Shown: positions 55,704 to 64,000, counted from the first letter of the stretch. The stretch is DNA of 64,000 nucleotides from Cellulophaga fucicola (GCF_900119145.1 NZ_FPIY01000001.1:186001-250000); one strand, 5' to 3'. Notes: a model not told the origin generated them from the sequence alone. Made by a program: numbers and translations.

Positions 55704-56912
55704 TTATGATGATTTAATACTTATTTTTTGAGTGTTTTTTTCTCCCTTTATATAATAAATGCTAGCTAATTTAGTGTCTTTGTAAACGCTAATGGCTGAG
55801 TTTTTTTCAAAATTTTTGTGTAAAAAATCATTTACATAAAATAAGAGGTTGCTGTATTCTTTATCTAAATAATTAATCTTCACTATTTTTTTATCTTTTG
55901 GTATAGCTACGCCATTAGTTATAATGTAGGTACTATTGTTTTGTGCGTCTTTTTTATTAGATAATCTATATTTAAATTTAATATATTTTCCATATGCTAA
56001 ATGAAATTTCATTTTTTTTAAAAGAGCTACCATTCTAAAACGAAGCTTATGAAATACTATCGTTTTTTTTGCTTTTAGTGTAGCTATTATAGATTTAGAA
56101 TTATATATAATATGCTCTTGGTATAGGTATGTTTTATTTATCCACTGACGTTTATGAAAAAAGTCTCCTCTTCCCATATCAAATAACTTTATACCATTGT
56201 CATAACACCAGCGTAAGTGTTTTATGGTGTTTAAATGCCCTAGATTATACATGCTATAATCAACATCAAAACAACTATTAAAGTGAAGCATTGTTTGTCC
56301 GTCTATAAAATTTAGCGTAATATTTATGGGTTTATCTTTGTCATAAATTACATAGATGCTTGCTTTTTTTTCAAAAATCATTTTAAACATTATTTCTTCA
56401 TAGTAGTTTAAATATGGTAATTCAAAATTATGCTCTTCTTTTTGGGTAAATCGTAAGGCCGTTATTCGTTTTAATTCTTTAAATAACCTTTTATATTCTA
56501 TTTCTTCAATTGCTCCATAGTACATAGTATATGTTGGCGCAATAGATAAGTCTAGTCTGTTTTGGTGTCTTCTAAGCTTGTTTGTTCTAGATTTACCTAC
56601 TTGGTCATTTAAAAAAGCATCACAGGTGTTGTGGTCACCAAAGTAAACAGCATAGCCGTTGTAAAGAGGAAAACTAATTTCTTTTAAGTTTGTCTCTTGT
56701 ATTGTAGTTTTTATGTCTAAATAATTAGGAATATCATATACAATACACGTTTCTATATTATATGTTTTATCTGGAGTATCAGTAGTTTTATAAACAACGG
56801 TTTTTAGGTAGTTATTTGTTATTTTATTGTAAAACCACGGAAAAGTCTTGTCTTTAAAAAAGAGATCAAGAAAAAAAGAAAATCTAGTGTGTGGTTCCAA
56901 ATTGTTTAACAT
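55704..56912 (-). CDS. FemAB/BioF2-like GNAT acyltransferase, array copy 2
   Basis: 402 residues. Array blocks are LRRHQNRLDL (~127), YYGAIEEIEY (~142), RFTQKEEHN (~163), ASIYVIYDKDKPINITLN (~190), FDVDYSMYNLGH (~222) and KRQW (~262). The region after the GNAT core is strongly basic (RFRMVALLKKMKF), suggesting contact with membrane or nucleotide-like polyanions. The C-terminal module reads YSNLLFYVNDFLHK. The 80-base gap before it, the largest in the array, could hold an internal promoter, but I find no TAnnTTTG there. Confidence 0.8.
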   Translation of the reverse strand: MLNNLEPHTRFSFFLDLFFKDKTFPWFYNKITNNYLKTVVYKTTDTPDKTYNIETCIVYDIPNYLDIKTTIQETNLKEISFPLYNGYAVYFGDHNTCDAFLNDQVGKSRTNKLRRHQNRLDLSIAPTYTMYYGAIEEIEYKRLFKELKRITALRFTQKEEHNFELPYLNYYEEIMFKMIFEKKASIYVIYDKDKPINITLNFIDGQTMLHFNSCFDVDYSMYNLGHLNTIKHLRWCYDNGIKLFDMGRGDFFHKRQWINKTYLYQEHIIYNSKSIIATLKAKKTIVFHKLRFRMVALLKKMKFHLAYGKYIKFKYRLSNKKDAQNNSTYIITNGVAIPKDKKIVKINYLDKEYSNLLFYVNDFLHKNFEKNSAISVYKDTKLASIYYIKGEKNTQKISIKSS

Positions 56913-56992
56913 AAGTGTTTACTAAAACGCGATCTATAATTGTAACGCTTTGTTTAAAATAAGTATTGTAATAGTGGTTGCGTAATAACTCT

Positions 56993-58174
56993 TTAATCTA
57001 TAATATTTAAAGACCATTTATTATTTTTAGCTACTACATAAAAATTATTTTTATTATCTAAATTTTTATAAACTTTAATGTCTTTATAGTGTTCTTTAGA
57101 CGTAAAGAGTAAATTAAAAATAGGTCTTTTTAAATAAAAATAAGCTTCATTATTTTCAAAATCTAATTGAACGCTGTTCGCAGTTAGCTGGTTCTCTTCT
57201 ATTTTAGTGTGCGTTACTTTTTTTTCTGTACTAGCGTTATGTGTCTGTTTGTGTAATTTTTGCTTTACTCTTTTATAGTACGTAATAAAATTTGCTTTTT
57301 TTAGAGTATAGTACAGTATATAAGTGCCTTTTGTTTTTATTTTTTTAGCATAAGCATTAAAACTAGCTTGTATAGAGCTAGGATCGTAAATTATGCAGTT
57401 GTAAAAATCAAAAGTAGTGGTTTTCCAATCTTTTTTGTAATAATCATAACCTTTTAGAAGATCATATGTTACTATGTTGTTTTTTATACACCATTCTATG
57501 TTTTTAAGCATGTCTAAGGAGCCTAAATGAAATTTAGAGTAATCTATATCATAGCAGCTCATTATATAGTAGCCAAGTGTTTCCTTAAACATATTAATAC
57601 GTATACTAATAGGTTTTTGGTTATTATAAATAACAAAAATGCTAGCCTCTTTCTTTAAAATTAAATTGTAGATGGTATCTTGGTATTCATCAAAATGGCG
57701 CAACTCATAGTTGTTTTCTTTTTTTTCTTCAAACCGTCTAATTAATAAAGCTTTAAGTTCTATAAATAAACTGTTATATTTTTCTTTTGTAATATCTCCA
57801 TAATAACAAGTGTAAGTAATGTCGAAACATTTTTCTAGTCTGTTTTTATAGCGTCTTAAATTAGACCTACTTTTAGTTCCAAAATTAGCAGTAAGATATT
57901 CTTCTACAGTTGTATACTTTTTTGTTTCAACTAAATATCCTTTTAGAGTTTTTAATTGTATTTTTTTTAATTTTCTAGCCTCGTTAGGTATGTATGTATC
58001 TAAGTAACCTGGTACATCAACCACCTCATAAAATGTGTTTTTGGTATTTTTTATATTGGTGCTTTTTGTAGTGTATAAAGTTTTTGTTTGGTATGTTATT
58101 TTTTTAAAAAATGGTAAGGTATTATCATTAAAAAATAAGCCTTTTAAAAATACAGTTTTATTATGTTTAGCCAT
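56993..58174 (-). CDS. FemAB/BioF2-like GNAT acyltransferase, array copy 3
   Basis: 393 residues. Blocks are LRRYKNRLEKCFDITYTCYYG (given in outline, ~117-137), RFEEKKENNYEL (~158-169), EASIFVIYNNQKPISI (~186-201), YDIDYSKFHLGS (~219-230), EWCIKNN (~238-244) and YYKKDW (~256-261). The GNAT core is followed by a basic segment with YYKRVKQKLHKQ and a C-terminal module (FYLKRPIFNLLF). Starts 2 bases after the stop of copy 4, so translation is probably coupled. Confidence 0.8.
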   Translation of the reverse strand: MAKHNKTVFLKGLFFNDNTLPFFKKITYQTKTLYTTKSTNIKNTKNTFYEVVDVPGYLDTYIPNEARKLKKIQLKTLKGYLVETKKYTTVEEYLTANFGTKSRSNLRRYKNRLEKCFDITYTCYYGDITKEKYNSLFIELKALLIRRFEEKKENNYELRHFDEYQDTIYNLILKKEASIFVIYNNQKPISIRINMFKETLGYYIMSCYDIDYSKFHLGSLDMLKNIEWCIKNNIVTYDLLKGYDYYKKDWKTTTFDFYNCIIYDPSSIQASFNAYAKKIKTKGTYILYYTLKKANFITYYKRVKQKLHKQTHNASTEKKVTHTKIEENQLTANSVQLDFENNEAYFYLKRPIFNLLFTSKEHYKDIKVYKNLDNKNNFYVVAKNNKWSLNIID

Positions 58175-58176
58175 AG

Positions 58177-59370
58177 TTAAAATGCTTTAGCAACTGTTAT
58201 TTTATAGCTTTTTTTTATTCCTTTTAAAATGAAACTTTCTTCATTTTCTTTATAAATAGTAATAGAAGTAATGGGTTCTTGCAAAGTATATAGAATATCA
58301 TAAACAGGCTTTCTTAAAAAATCATATTCTTCTCTAAATAAGTCAATAACTATATCTAATTTAGAAATATCATCATCAATATTTAGCGGTATAGTTTTAT
58401 ATTTATAATTGATATTTGTTTGTTTTAATGCCTCTTCTTTTTCTTTATTATTTTTGTTAATATAGGAGTGGTAAAGATTATCTATGTTAACTTTTTTTAG
58501 CAGTTTAATTATAAAATAGAAGCTTTTAATTTTAAAAGCTTTTATAGAGGCAGAAATAGAAGAGCGTAAATATTTTGGATCAAATGCTATCTGTTTTTGA
58601 AAGTAATATGTACTATTAGTAAATTTTGTTTTATATGAGTAAGATCCTTTTACCAAATCAAAAATTTCCATATTATTGTTAAAGCACCATTCTAATTGAA
58701 AAATTAGATCAGTAAAGCCTAAATAAAATTTAGAATAATGCACATCAAAACCTCTTACAAAACCATACAGAACTTTACCCATTACAGGAGTTAAAGATAT
58801 ACTAATAGGGTTGTTCCCGTCGTAAATTACAAATAGACACGCTCTTTTTTTATTTATTAATTCATAACCATTTTGCTCGTATCTATCCCATACAGATAAA
58901 TCATAATGTTCTGTGCCTAACAAATCAAAACGTTTTTTGATCATTTCGGGAAACTTATTAAACAGGCGGTCATATTCTATTTTTTCAATACTTCCAAAAT
59001 ATACTTTATAGCTTATATTAAAGCATTTCTCTAATCGTTTTTTATATGTATTAAATTGAGATCTTTTTTTTGCATTAAAATGTTTTGTAAGGTAATCTTT
59101 AAGATTGCTATAATTAGTTAAATTAATCATAGAACCTTTATAGGTGTTAAGCTTAATAAATTTTATGTTGTTACTCGTGGCAATAGTTGGTTCTATATAA
59201 TCCGGCACATCATTAAATAAATATGCTTTTTTATTAAAATCTAAAGGAGTAAAAGACTTATTTGCATAGAGAACGCTATTGGTAATCTTATTTTTTAATT
59301 GAACATAGAAAACCGATAAAGCCTTTGGCTTTAGAAGTATGCGGTCTAGAAAGTCTATGTTTATTAACAT
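58177..59370 (-). CDS. FemAB/BioF2-like GNAT acyltransferase, array copy 4
   Basis: 397 residues. It has the array blocks YKKRLEKCFNISYKVYFGS (~107-125), RFDLLGTEHYDL (~148), ACLFVIYDGNNPISISL (~179), FDVHYSKFYLGF (~208), EWCFNNN (~228) and YKTKF in place of the usual KxxW. The otherwise conserved tryptophan after the lysine is thus replaced, hinting at altered specificity or lost activity. C-terminal module EYDFLRKPVYDILYT. It lies 38 bases after copy 5. Confidence 0.8.
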   Translation of the reverse strand: MLINIDFLDRILLKPKALSVFYVQLKNKITNSVLYANKSFTPLDFNKKAYLFNDVPDYIEPTIATSNNIKFIKLNTYKGSMINLTNYSNLKDYLTKHFNAKKRSQFNTYKKRLEKCFNISYKVYFGSIEKIEYDRLFNKFPEMIKKRFDLLGTEHYDLSVWDRYEQNGYELINKKRACLFVIYDGNNPISISLTPVMGKVLYGFVRGFDVHYSKFYLGFTDLIFQLEWCFNNNMEIFDLVKGSYSYKTKFTNSTYYFQKQIAFDPKYLRSSISASIKAFKIKSFYFIIKLLKKVNIDNLYHSYINKNNKEKEEALKQTNINYKYKTIPLNIDDDISKLDIVIDLFREEYDFLRKPVYDILYTLQEPITSITIYKENEESFILKGIKKSYKITVAKAF

Positions 59371-59408
59371 CTTTATTTATTTGCTATAGCTTAAGCTTAG
59401 TTACTTTG

Positions 59409-60350
59409 TTATTTAACTTTGTATAATAATTTATCTAGAGAGAAGTATTTTCCTAGAATTTGTTTATCTCTTAAATACTGCAATAATCTAAATTTTAGCC
59501 GGGTTATTTTTACCCAGGCTATGTCTACTATAGCGTTGTTATTGTAGTACAATCTATTGTAAAAATTATAATGGTAATTACTCCACTTTAGTTTGTAATA
59601 AGTCTCTCCCATAGACAGATCAAAAATACTAACATTATTCTGTATACACCAAGTAATATGGTTTACCATACAGATGTCTCCTATGTTATATATAGAATAG
59701 TCAACATCATAGGCTTGTATATGACTAAAAACAATATCTCTAAGATGAAAATTTAAAGTAATGCCAATAGGCTTTTTATTGTCGTATAAAACAAATAGAG
59801 AAGCTTCTTTTTTTAAAATTTTGTGATACACATAGGTTTGTAAATTATCCCAATCTGCAAGGTATCTGTTATGTGTTTTTTTTTGGTGAAACCTGTTTTT
59901 TAATAAACTATAAAATGTCTTAAAAATTAAGAGGTAAGTATTTTTTTCAATACTACCAAAATAAACACTGTTTGTAATTTTAAAGGAGCTTTCTAATTTT
60001 TTCTGTTTAGAGCGTAAATTTTTCTGATTTCTTTTACTTAGTTGGTCTTGTAAAAAATTAGCAGTACTAACTTGGTTTTTTAGGTTCACTAAAAAGCCTT
60101 TATATTGTGGTACATCTATAAATTTTAAATTTCCTATATTTTCTTTATGCTCGGTAAGTTGTATGTAGCTTGGTATATTTATTATAAGGTGCCTACTAGA
60201 TTTATCAACAACTAAATTTTTAGCAGATGTAATAGGTGTGCTTGTAATTGAATTATATAAGGTGTCATCAAAAAATGAAGGCTTACTTCCCTCTATAAAT
60301 AGACAGAAAACAAAGTTTGTTAATTTTTTAGAGAAATATTTTTCAAGCAT
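59409..60350 (-). CDS. FemAB/BioF2-like GNAT acyltransferase, array copy 5, short form
   Basis: 313 residues, about 80-100 shorter than its sisters. The GNAT core is intact: LRSKQKKLESSFKI (~115), VYFGSIEKNTY (~131), RFHQKKTHN (~155), EASLFVLYDNKKPIGITLN (~183), YDVDYSIYNIGD (~213), TWCIQNN (~232) and YKLKW (~253). It stops after the basic LLQYLRDKQILGKYF segment and lacks the C-terminal module found in the other five. The gene has a proper stop codon, and copy 4 follows 38 bases on, so the short form may be natural. Confidence 0.78.
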   Translation of the reverse strand: MLEKYFSKKLTNFVFCLFIEGSKPSFFDDTLYNSITSTPITSAKNLVVDKSSRHLIINIPSYIQLTEHKENIGNLKFIDVPQYKGFLVNLKNQVSTANFLQDQLSKRNQKNLRSKQKKLESSFKITNSVYFGSIEKNTYLLIFKTFYSLLKNRFHQKKTHNRYLADWDNLQTYVYHKILKKEASLFVLYDNKKPIGITLNFHLRDIVFSHIQAYDVDYSIYNIGDICMVNHITWCIQNNVSIFDLSMGETYYKLKWSNYHYNFYNRLYYNNNAIVDIAWVKITRLKFRLLQYLRDKQILGKYFSLDKLLYKVK

Positions 60351-60358
60351 ACGATACC

Positions 60359-61606
60359 TTATTCTTCTAAATTATAAGCCATAAATGTAGTAACGTTTTG
60401 TAAACCTTTAATATAGTAATAATTCTGTTGGTTTGTTATTTTATAGAGCCTTACATCGTTTAATTTTTCTGATTTCTTGTATAAAAAATCATATACATAT
60501 TTTAAGAGATGTTCATTTTTAACATCAAAAATAGATAACTCTTTTAAGTTTTCTTTTACGGGACTTGTATTGTTTTTTACAGGAACTGTTTTTTCTGTTT
60601 TTTTTGTATTGTTCTTAAGAGCAAATGTAAGTTGATGAAATTTTTTATGAATATTCTTATCTCTTAAATAATTTTTAAAATTAAAAAAGAGTAGCGTTAT
60701 GTGCATCGTTATTTTTGATACAATAGACTTAGAGTCATAGACAATATGGTATTCAAAATTATACGTTGTTGTTGCCCAACGTTCTTTATACTCATAATAA
60801 CCTTTAGAGAAATCTAAAAACTTAATGCCATTGGCAATACACCAATCTAGTTGTTTAATAATACTAGTAGTTCCAAGTCTAAAAGGCGAGTAATCAATAT
60901 CAAACACTCTAATGGTATCAAAAGCAATAGTGTCAGAAAAATTTAATAAGGTAATTGCAATTGGTGTTTCTTTGTTGTAGGTAACAAATAATGCCGCTTT
61001 TTTCTCTAACAGCATTGGGTAAGTCACATCAAAATAAAAGTCCCATTCTTTTGGGTCTAAATTATTATTAGTCTCCTGTTTGTCATTAAAACGTTTTATA
61101 AGTAATTTTTTAAAAGCTGAAAAAAGAGAGTTGTATTTTTCTTTAGTAATAGTTCCATAATACATATTATAACTAATGTCAAAAGAGTGTTCTAGCTTTC
61201 TTTTGTATAGATTAAACTTGTAATTACTGTTCTTACTAAGCCTTTTTTGCATATACTCCTTAACACTTAAAAAGTTTTCTAACTCACATAAGTAACCAGG
61301 GTATTGTATCGTTTTTTTTATTTTATATCTAGAGTTGTTTAAAACACTTTGGGTATTAAAAAAAGTATGTACATCATAAATTAAAAAAGTCTTTTTTAAT
61401 GACGTGTTACTTTCTTCTTTGGCAATAGTGTAGGTAATTCCTTTTGTATTTGTTTTAGCAGTATTTATATATACTAGTTTTTTAGCGCTTTTAAAAAAGC
61501 TAAGATCTGGAAACAGGTTAAACGATACTTCCTTTTGGTCATCCAAAAAATGACTCAACCACTTTTTTATAAAAGTTTTGCTAAGAAAAGGATTGTTGTG
61601 TATCAT
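60359..61606 (-). CDS. FemAB/BioF2-like GNAT acyltransferase, array copy 6 (first in array)
   Basis: 415 residues, the longest copy. Blocks are YKRKLEHSFDISYNMYYGT (~139-157), RFNDKQETNNNL (~180), AALFVTYNKETPIAITLL (~211), FDIDYSPFRLGTTS (~241), DWCIANG (~260) and YKERW (~279). The segment NYLRDKNIHKKFH after the core is close to that of copy 5. A Lys/Thr-rich linker then leads to the C-terminal module LLKYVYDFLYKK. It starts 12 bases after the right SGNH gene, tying the array to the MBOAT-SGNH pair. Confidence 0.8.
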   Translation of the reverse strand: MIHNNPFLSKTFIKKWLSHFLDDQKEVSFNLFPDLSFFKSAKKLVYINTAKTNTKGITYTIAKEESNTSLKKTFLIYDVHTFFNTQSVLNNSRYKIKKTIQYPGYLCELENFLSVKEYMQKRLSKNSNYKFNLYKRKLEHSFDISYNMYYGTITKEKYNSLFSAFKKLLIKRFNDKQETNNNLDPKEWDFYFDVTYPMLLEKKAALFVTYNKETPIAITLLNFSDTIAFDTIRVFDIDYSPFRLGTTSIIKQLDWCIANGIKFLDFSKGYYEYKERWATTTYNFEYHIVYDSKSIVSKITMHITLLFFNFKNYLRDKNIHKKFHQLTFALKNNTKKTEKTVPVKNNTSPVKENLKELSIFDVKNEHLLKYVYDFLYKKSEKLNDVRLYKITNQQNYYYIKGLQNVTTFMAYNLEE

Positions 61607-61618
61607 TTTTTAATAGAA

Positions 61619-62578
61619 CTACTTTTTTTTAGAATCTGATAAAAGTATACTTTTAACATCGTCGCTTAAGGTTTTACTGAACTTTTTAGCACTTTCAGAT
61701 ACCATATGTGTTCCATCATATGTATTGTATTCAGAACTTGTTTCAGAATAATCTAAAAACGAAATATTTTTTACTTTAGCAATGCTGTCAAACTGATAAT
61801 TAAAATTCTCCCACTTTTCATTTTCAAGTTTTAAATTTTCTGGGGTTAAAGGCATACGTACTATAAAAACATCTCCTTTTTGTTTTAAGTAGTCTATTGT
61901 TTTTGCAAAGCTTAGAAATCTAATTTTACTAATTTCTTGTGTTTTTAAAAATTTATCTTGAAATTCAATTGTCTTTTTTTTCCAATTAGTAATATCTTCT
62001 TCCGTAACGGTATAAGATTTACTTTTTAATTTAAACTCATTCCATCCGTTTGGGTGTGCCACTAAGTTATCCCATTTATTAGTTGGGTAAAATGCATTGT
62101 ATAGAGAAATTGGGTAACAATTACTAATATAATCAAAATTTGGAGCAGAAGTAAAATTAGTAATTTTACCAAGAATTTTCTCTTTGTCTAGTTTTTCTAA
62201 GGCAGACTCATCTAAGTTTTTTACAGAGCTAAAACTAATAGGAGAAACAGATAAAATAAATAAACCTTTTTTAGTGGATTTTTTCAACTTGTTTTCTATA
62301 GCGTTTAAATAAGTATCTCCATACTGAGACTGCTCAAAGTTAATGGCAAAATTAACCATTGGTTTATCTAAATTAAACTCACTTAAATTGTCTTCAAATA
62401 TTTGAGGCGAAATGCCTTGACTTGCAGTAGATACTCCTATTATAAGACTACCAGCTTCTTGACAGAATTTCGGATAATTTTCATCTACATAACCAGTAGA
62501 TACTTTATACATAAAACTAAAGTACACGCCAGTTAATACTACACAAAACAGAATTATTTTTAATAAGAAATGTTTCAT
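61619..62578 (-). CDS. Membrane-anchored SGNH-like protein, right copy
   Basis: About 319 residues from the ATG at 62578, 4 bases after the MBOAT stop. A longer frame from 62635 would overlap MBOAT and bury the anchor. One N-terminal helix (~5-22) is followed by a periplasmic domain with block I SLIIGVSTASQGI (~43-55), where GVS replaces the usual GDS, MVNFAINFEQSQYGD (~74-88, Asn block) and a C-terminal YDGTHM (~290-295) supplying Asp and His. It is not closely similar to the left SGNH protein. Presumed O-acetylation partner of the MBOAT. Confidence 0.75.
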   Translation of the reverse strand: MKHFLLKIILFCVVLTGVYFSFMYKVSTGYVDENYPKFCQEAGSLIIGVSTASQGISPQIFEDNLSEFNLDKPMVNFAINFEQSQYGDTYLNAIENKLKKSTKKGLFILSVSPISFSSVKNLDESALEKLDKEKILGKITNFTSAPNFDYISNCYPISLYNAFYPTNKWDNLVAHPNGWNEFKLKSKSYTVTEEDITNWKKKTIEFQDKFLKTQEISKIRFLSFAKTIDYLKQKGDVFIVRMPLTPENLKLENEKWENFNYQFDSIAKVKNISFLDYSETSSEYNTYDGTHMVSESAKKFSKTLSDDVKSILLSDSKKK

Positions 62579-62582
62579 AAGA

Positions 62583-64000
62583 CTAAAATTGAAAATAGAT
62601 GAAAGAGTTCTGTCTGTTAATTCCAAATAACACAATAACTAAGATATAAGCAAAGCATATGAGCCATTTACGGTATTTAGGTTTATCTAGAACTAGTTCA
62701 TACACTTTATCGTTTCCTTTGTAATAATGAATTATTTGTACAATAATTATAAAAAGTACGCATAAAAATAACTCTAGGTAATTGTTAAGCAAGTTAATGT
62801 GTAAACTTCTTAAATTAAACATACTTTTTATATAAAGTATGGCACTAGATACAGATGATGATCTAAAAAATACTAGCGATATTAAGAAGTAAGCAAATCC
62901 AAAAAACCAATGAATTTTGTTTAAGAAAAATTCTAGAAATTTAAATTTTGCAATTAATGCTTTTTTGCTTGGCTTAACAATACTTACTTCAAGTATAATT
63001 AGTAAGGCATTTAGCATACTCCAAACAACAAAAGTCCAGTTGGCTCCGTGCCATAAACCAACAATAAAAAATACAATTAATGTAGCTGTTAATTTGTTAA
63101 GTTTTACTTTATTTATAAGAGGCAAGTAAATATAATCTTTAAGCCATAACATTAAAGATATGTGCCATCGTTGCCAAAAATCAGAACTATTTTTCGCGAA
63201 AATTGGTCTGTTAAAATTCTGCATTAAATCTACACCTAATATTTTAGCAGTACCTATTGCAATGGTTGTATATGCAGAAAAATCATAATAGATCTGGAAC
63301 ATAAAGAAGATAGCACCTAATATTAGAGAAAATCCATGGGGACTTTCTGGATCTGCATAAGCCTCATCTACATATATACCTAGTCTGTCTGCAACTACAA
63401 TTTTTAGAAAAAATCCCCAAGCCATCATAATTAGGCCTTGTTCAATATTTTTAATATTAATAGTTACCTTTTTCTTTAACTGTGGCAATAAAGTAGATGC
63501 TCTCTCTATTGGCCCAGCAACTAACTGCGGAAAATACCCTACATATAAAGCAAAAATACCTAAGTGCCTTTCTGGCTTTATATTTCCTCTATACACATCA
63601 ATGGTATAACTCATTGTTTGAAAAGTATAGAATGAAATTCCTACAGGTAGTAAAATCTGACTTATATGGTAACTTTGCTCAGCCTCTTCAAGAGGTATAG
63701 ATATTCCAAAAAATTCTAATAAACTGGCAAGTGATGTAGAGAAAAAGAATAAATACTTAAAAGCTACTAGTATGCCTATGTTTACAAAAATACTAATACC
63801 GGCAAAGATTTTTTTTGTTCTTTGTATATCGGTAGCATAAATTTTAAGAGCACAGAAATAATCTACTACAGTAGATGCTATTAGTAATAAAACCAAAGCA
63901 GGTTCAGATTTCATATAAAAATAATAACTACCAATTAGTAGCCATATCCATCTAAACTTATGAGGTATACAATAGAAACCTATAACAATAAGCGGTAGAA
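62583..64000 (-). CDS. MBOAT family O-acyltransferase (AlgI-like), right copy, 5' end outside the window
   Basis: The frame stays open through the right edge, so the ATG at 63914 is internal and perhaps 25-35 residues are missing. About 470 residues are visible. Motifs match the left copy: PVGISFYTFQTMSYTIDVY, YFPQLVAGPIERA, FWQRWHISLMLW and the catalytic His in GLWHGANW. It ends NSFIYFQF. First visible gene of the right-hand operon (MBOAT, SGNH, six GNATs). The promoter must be beyond base 64000. Confidence 0.93.
   Translation of the reverse strand, partial: LPLIVIGFYCIPHKFRWIWLLIGSYYFYMKSEPALVLLLIASTVVDYFCALKIYATDIQRTKKIFAGISIFVNIGILVAFKYLFFFSTSLASLLEFFGISIPLEEAEQSYHISQILLPVGISFYTFQTMSYTIDVYRGNIKPERHLGIFALYVGYFPQLVAGPIERASTLLPQLKKKVTINIKNIEQGLIMMAWGFFLKIVVADRLGIYVDEAYADPESPHGFSLILGAIFFMFQIYYDFSAYTTIAIGTAKILGVDLMQNFNRPIFAKNSSDFWQRWHISLMLWLKDYIYLPLINKVKLNKLTATLIVFFIVGLWHGANWTFVVWSMLNALLIILEVSIVKPSKKALIAKFKFLEFFLNKIHWFFGFAYFLISLVFFRSSSVSSAILYIKSMFNLRSLHINLLNNYLELFLCVLFIIIVQIIHYYKGNDKVYELVLDKPKYRKWLICFAYILVIVLFGINRQNSFIYFQF

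Noticed and set aside
54521-61606. GNAT array considered as a decaying gene family with pseudogenes
   Set aside because: All six frames are full and open, with tight spacing; even the short copy 5 has an intact core.

Overview
The window is chromosomal DNA from a low-GC member of the Bacteroidota, almost certainly a (marine) Flavobacteriaceae. The evidence is the AT-rich codon use, the scarcity of Shine-Dalgarno sequences, repeated TAnnTTTG -7 promoter boxes (once with a TTTG -33 box exactly 19 bases away), and marker genes typical of that family: DUF3822 beside rsmD, DUF4159, LptD with RidA, a DnaX without zinc module, BshA, and a TTG-started MlaD. Genus is not determined. No rRNA, tRNA, IS element, prophage, CRISPR or plasmid function was seen. 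The only RNA gene is RNase P RNA.

Layout. 1-2.8 kb: polyphosphate metabolism (ppk, cut by the window start, then ppx). 2.8-10.4 kb: miaE, a ThuA-like lipoprotein, dnaX, rnpB, rsmD with DUF3822 and a membrane-anchored pseudopilin-like protein, and a RecD-like helicase. 10.5-15.5 kb: DUF4126, kdsB, a HAD phosphatase, a KdnB-like Kdo 8-oxidase, an FAD monooxygenase and a PlsC-like acyltransferase. 15.5-23.3 kb (minus strand): yebC, a stand-alone DsbD N-domain protein, full DsbD, a TlpA-like lipoprotein and an M16 peptidase. 23.7-27 kb: a GMC oxidoreductase with its gluconate-dehydrogenase-type subunit 3, and a VanX-like dipeptidase. 27-31.7 kb (minus): the tsaD-rsmE-DUF4159-AI-2E-family-THUMP-like methyltransferase operon, divergent from tamB (31.8-36.2 kb). 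36.4-39.4 kb: pfkA, gap and an amino-sugar kinase. 39.4-51.9 kb: ridA and lptD on the minus strand, then a plus-strand run of amidase, MlaD, two Fe-S proteins, an uncharacterised protein, a GH3/serine-hydrolase fusion and bshA. Most of the window up to here is conserved housekeeping and envelope biogenesis.

The accessory part is 52.1-64.0 kb. It holds two MBOAT O-acyltransferase plus SGNH-protein pairs, one on each strand, facing each other. Between them lie six consecutive, diverged paralogues of a FemAB/BioF2-like GNAT family, all on the minus strand and apparently co-transcribed behind the right-hand MBOAT-SGNH pair. MBOAT-SGNH pairs are known to O-acetylate exported glycans (AlgI/AlgJ, PatA/PatB). 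FemAB-like GNATs attach acyl or aminoacyl groups to sugars, peptides or lipids. I infer a glycan- or lipid-decoration locus in which a six-copy acyltransferase array may set acceptor or donor specificity. This is the best candidate in the window for an undescribed system. The chemistry is not deducible from sequence alone.

Several start codons were settled from promoter boxes: tsaD starts at a GTG and lptD at an internal TTG, because the longer reading frames begin upstream of, or inside, their own -7 boxes. tamB has no good canonical start.
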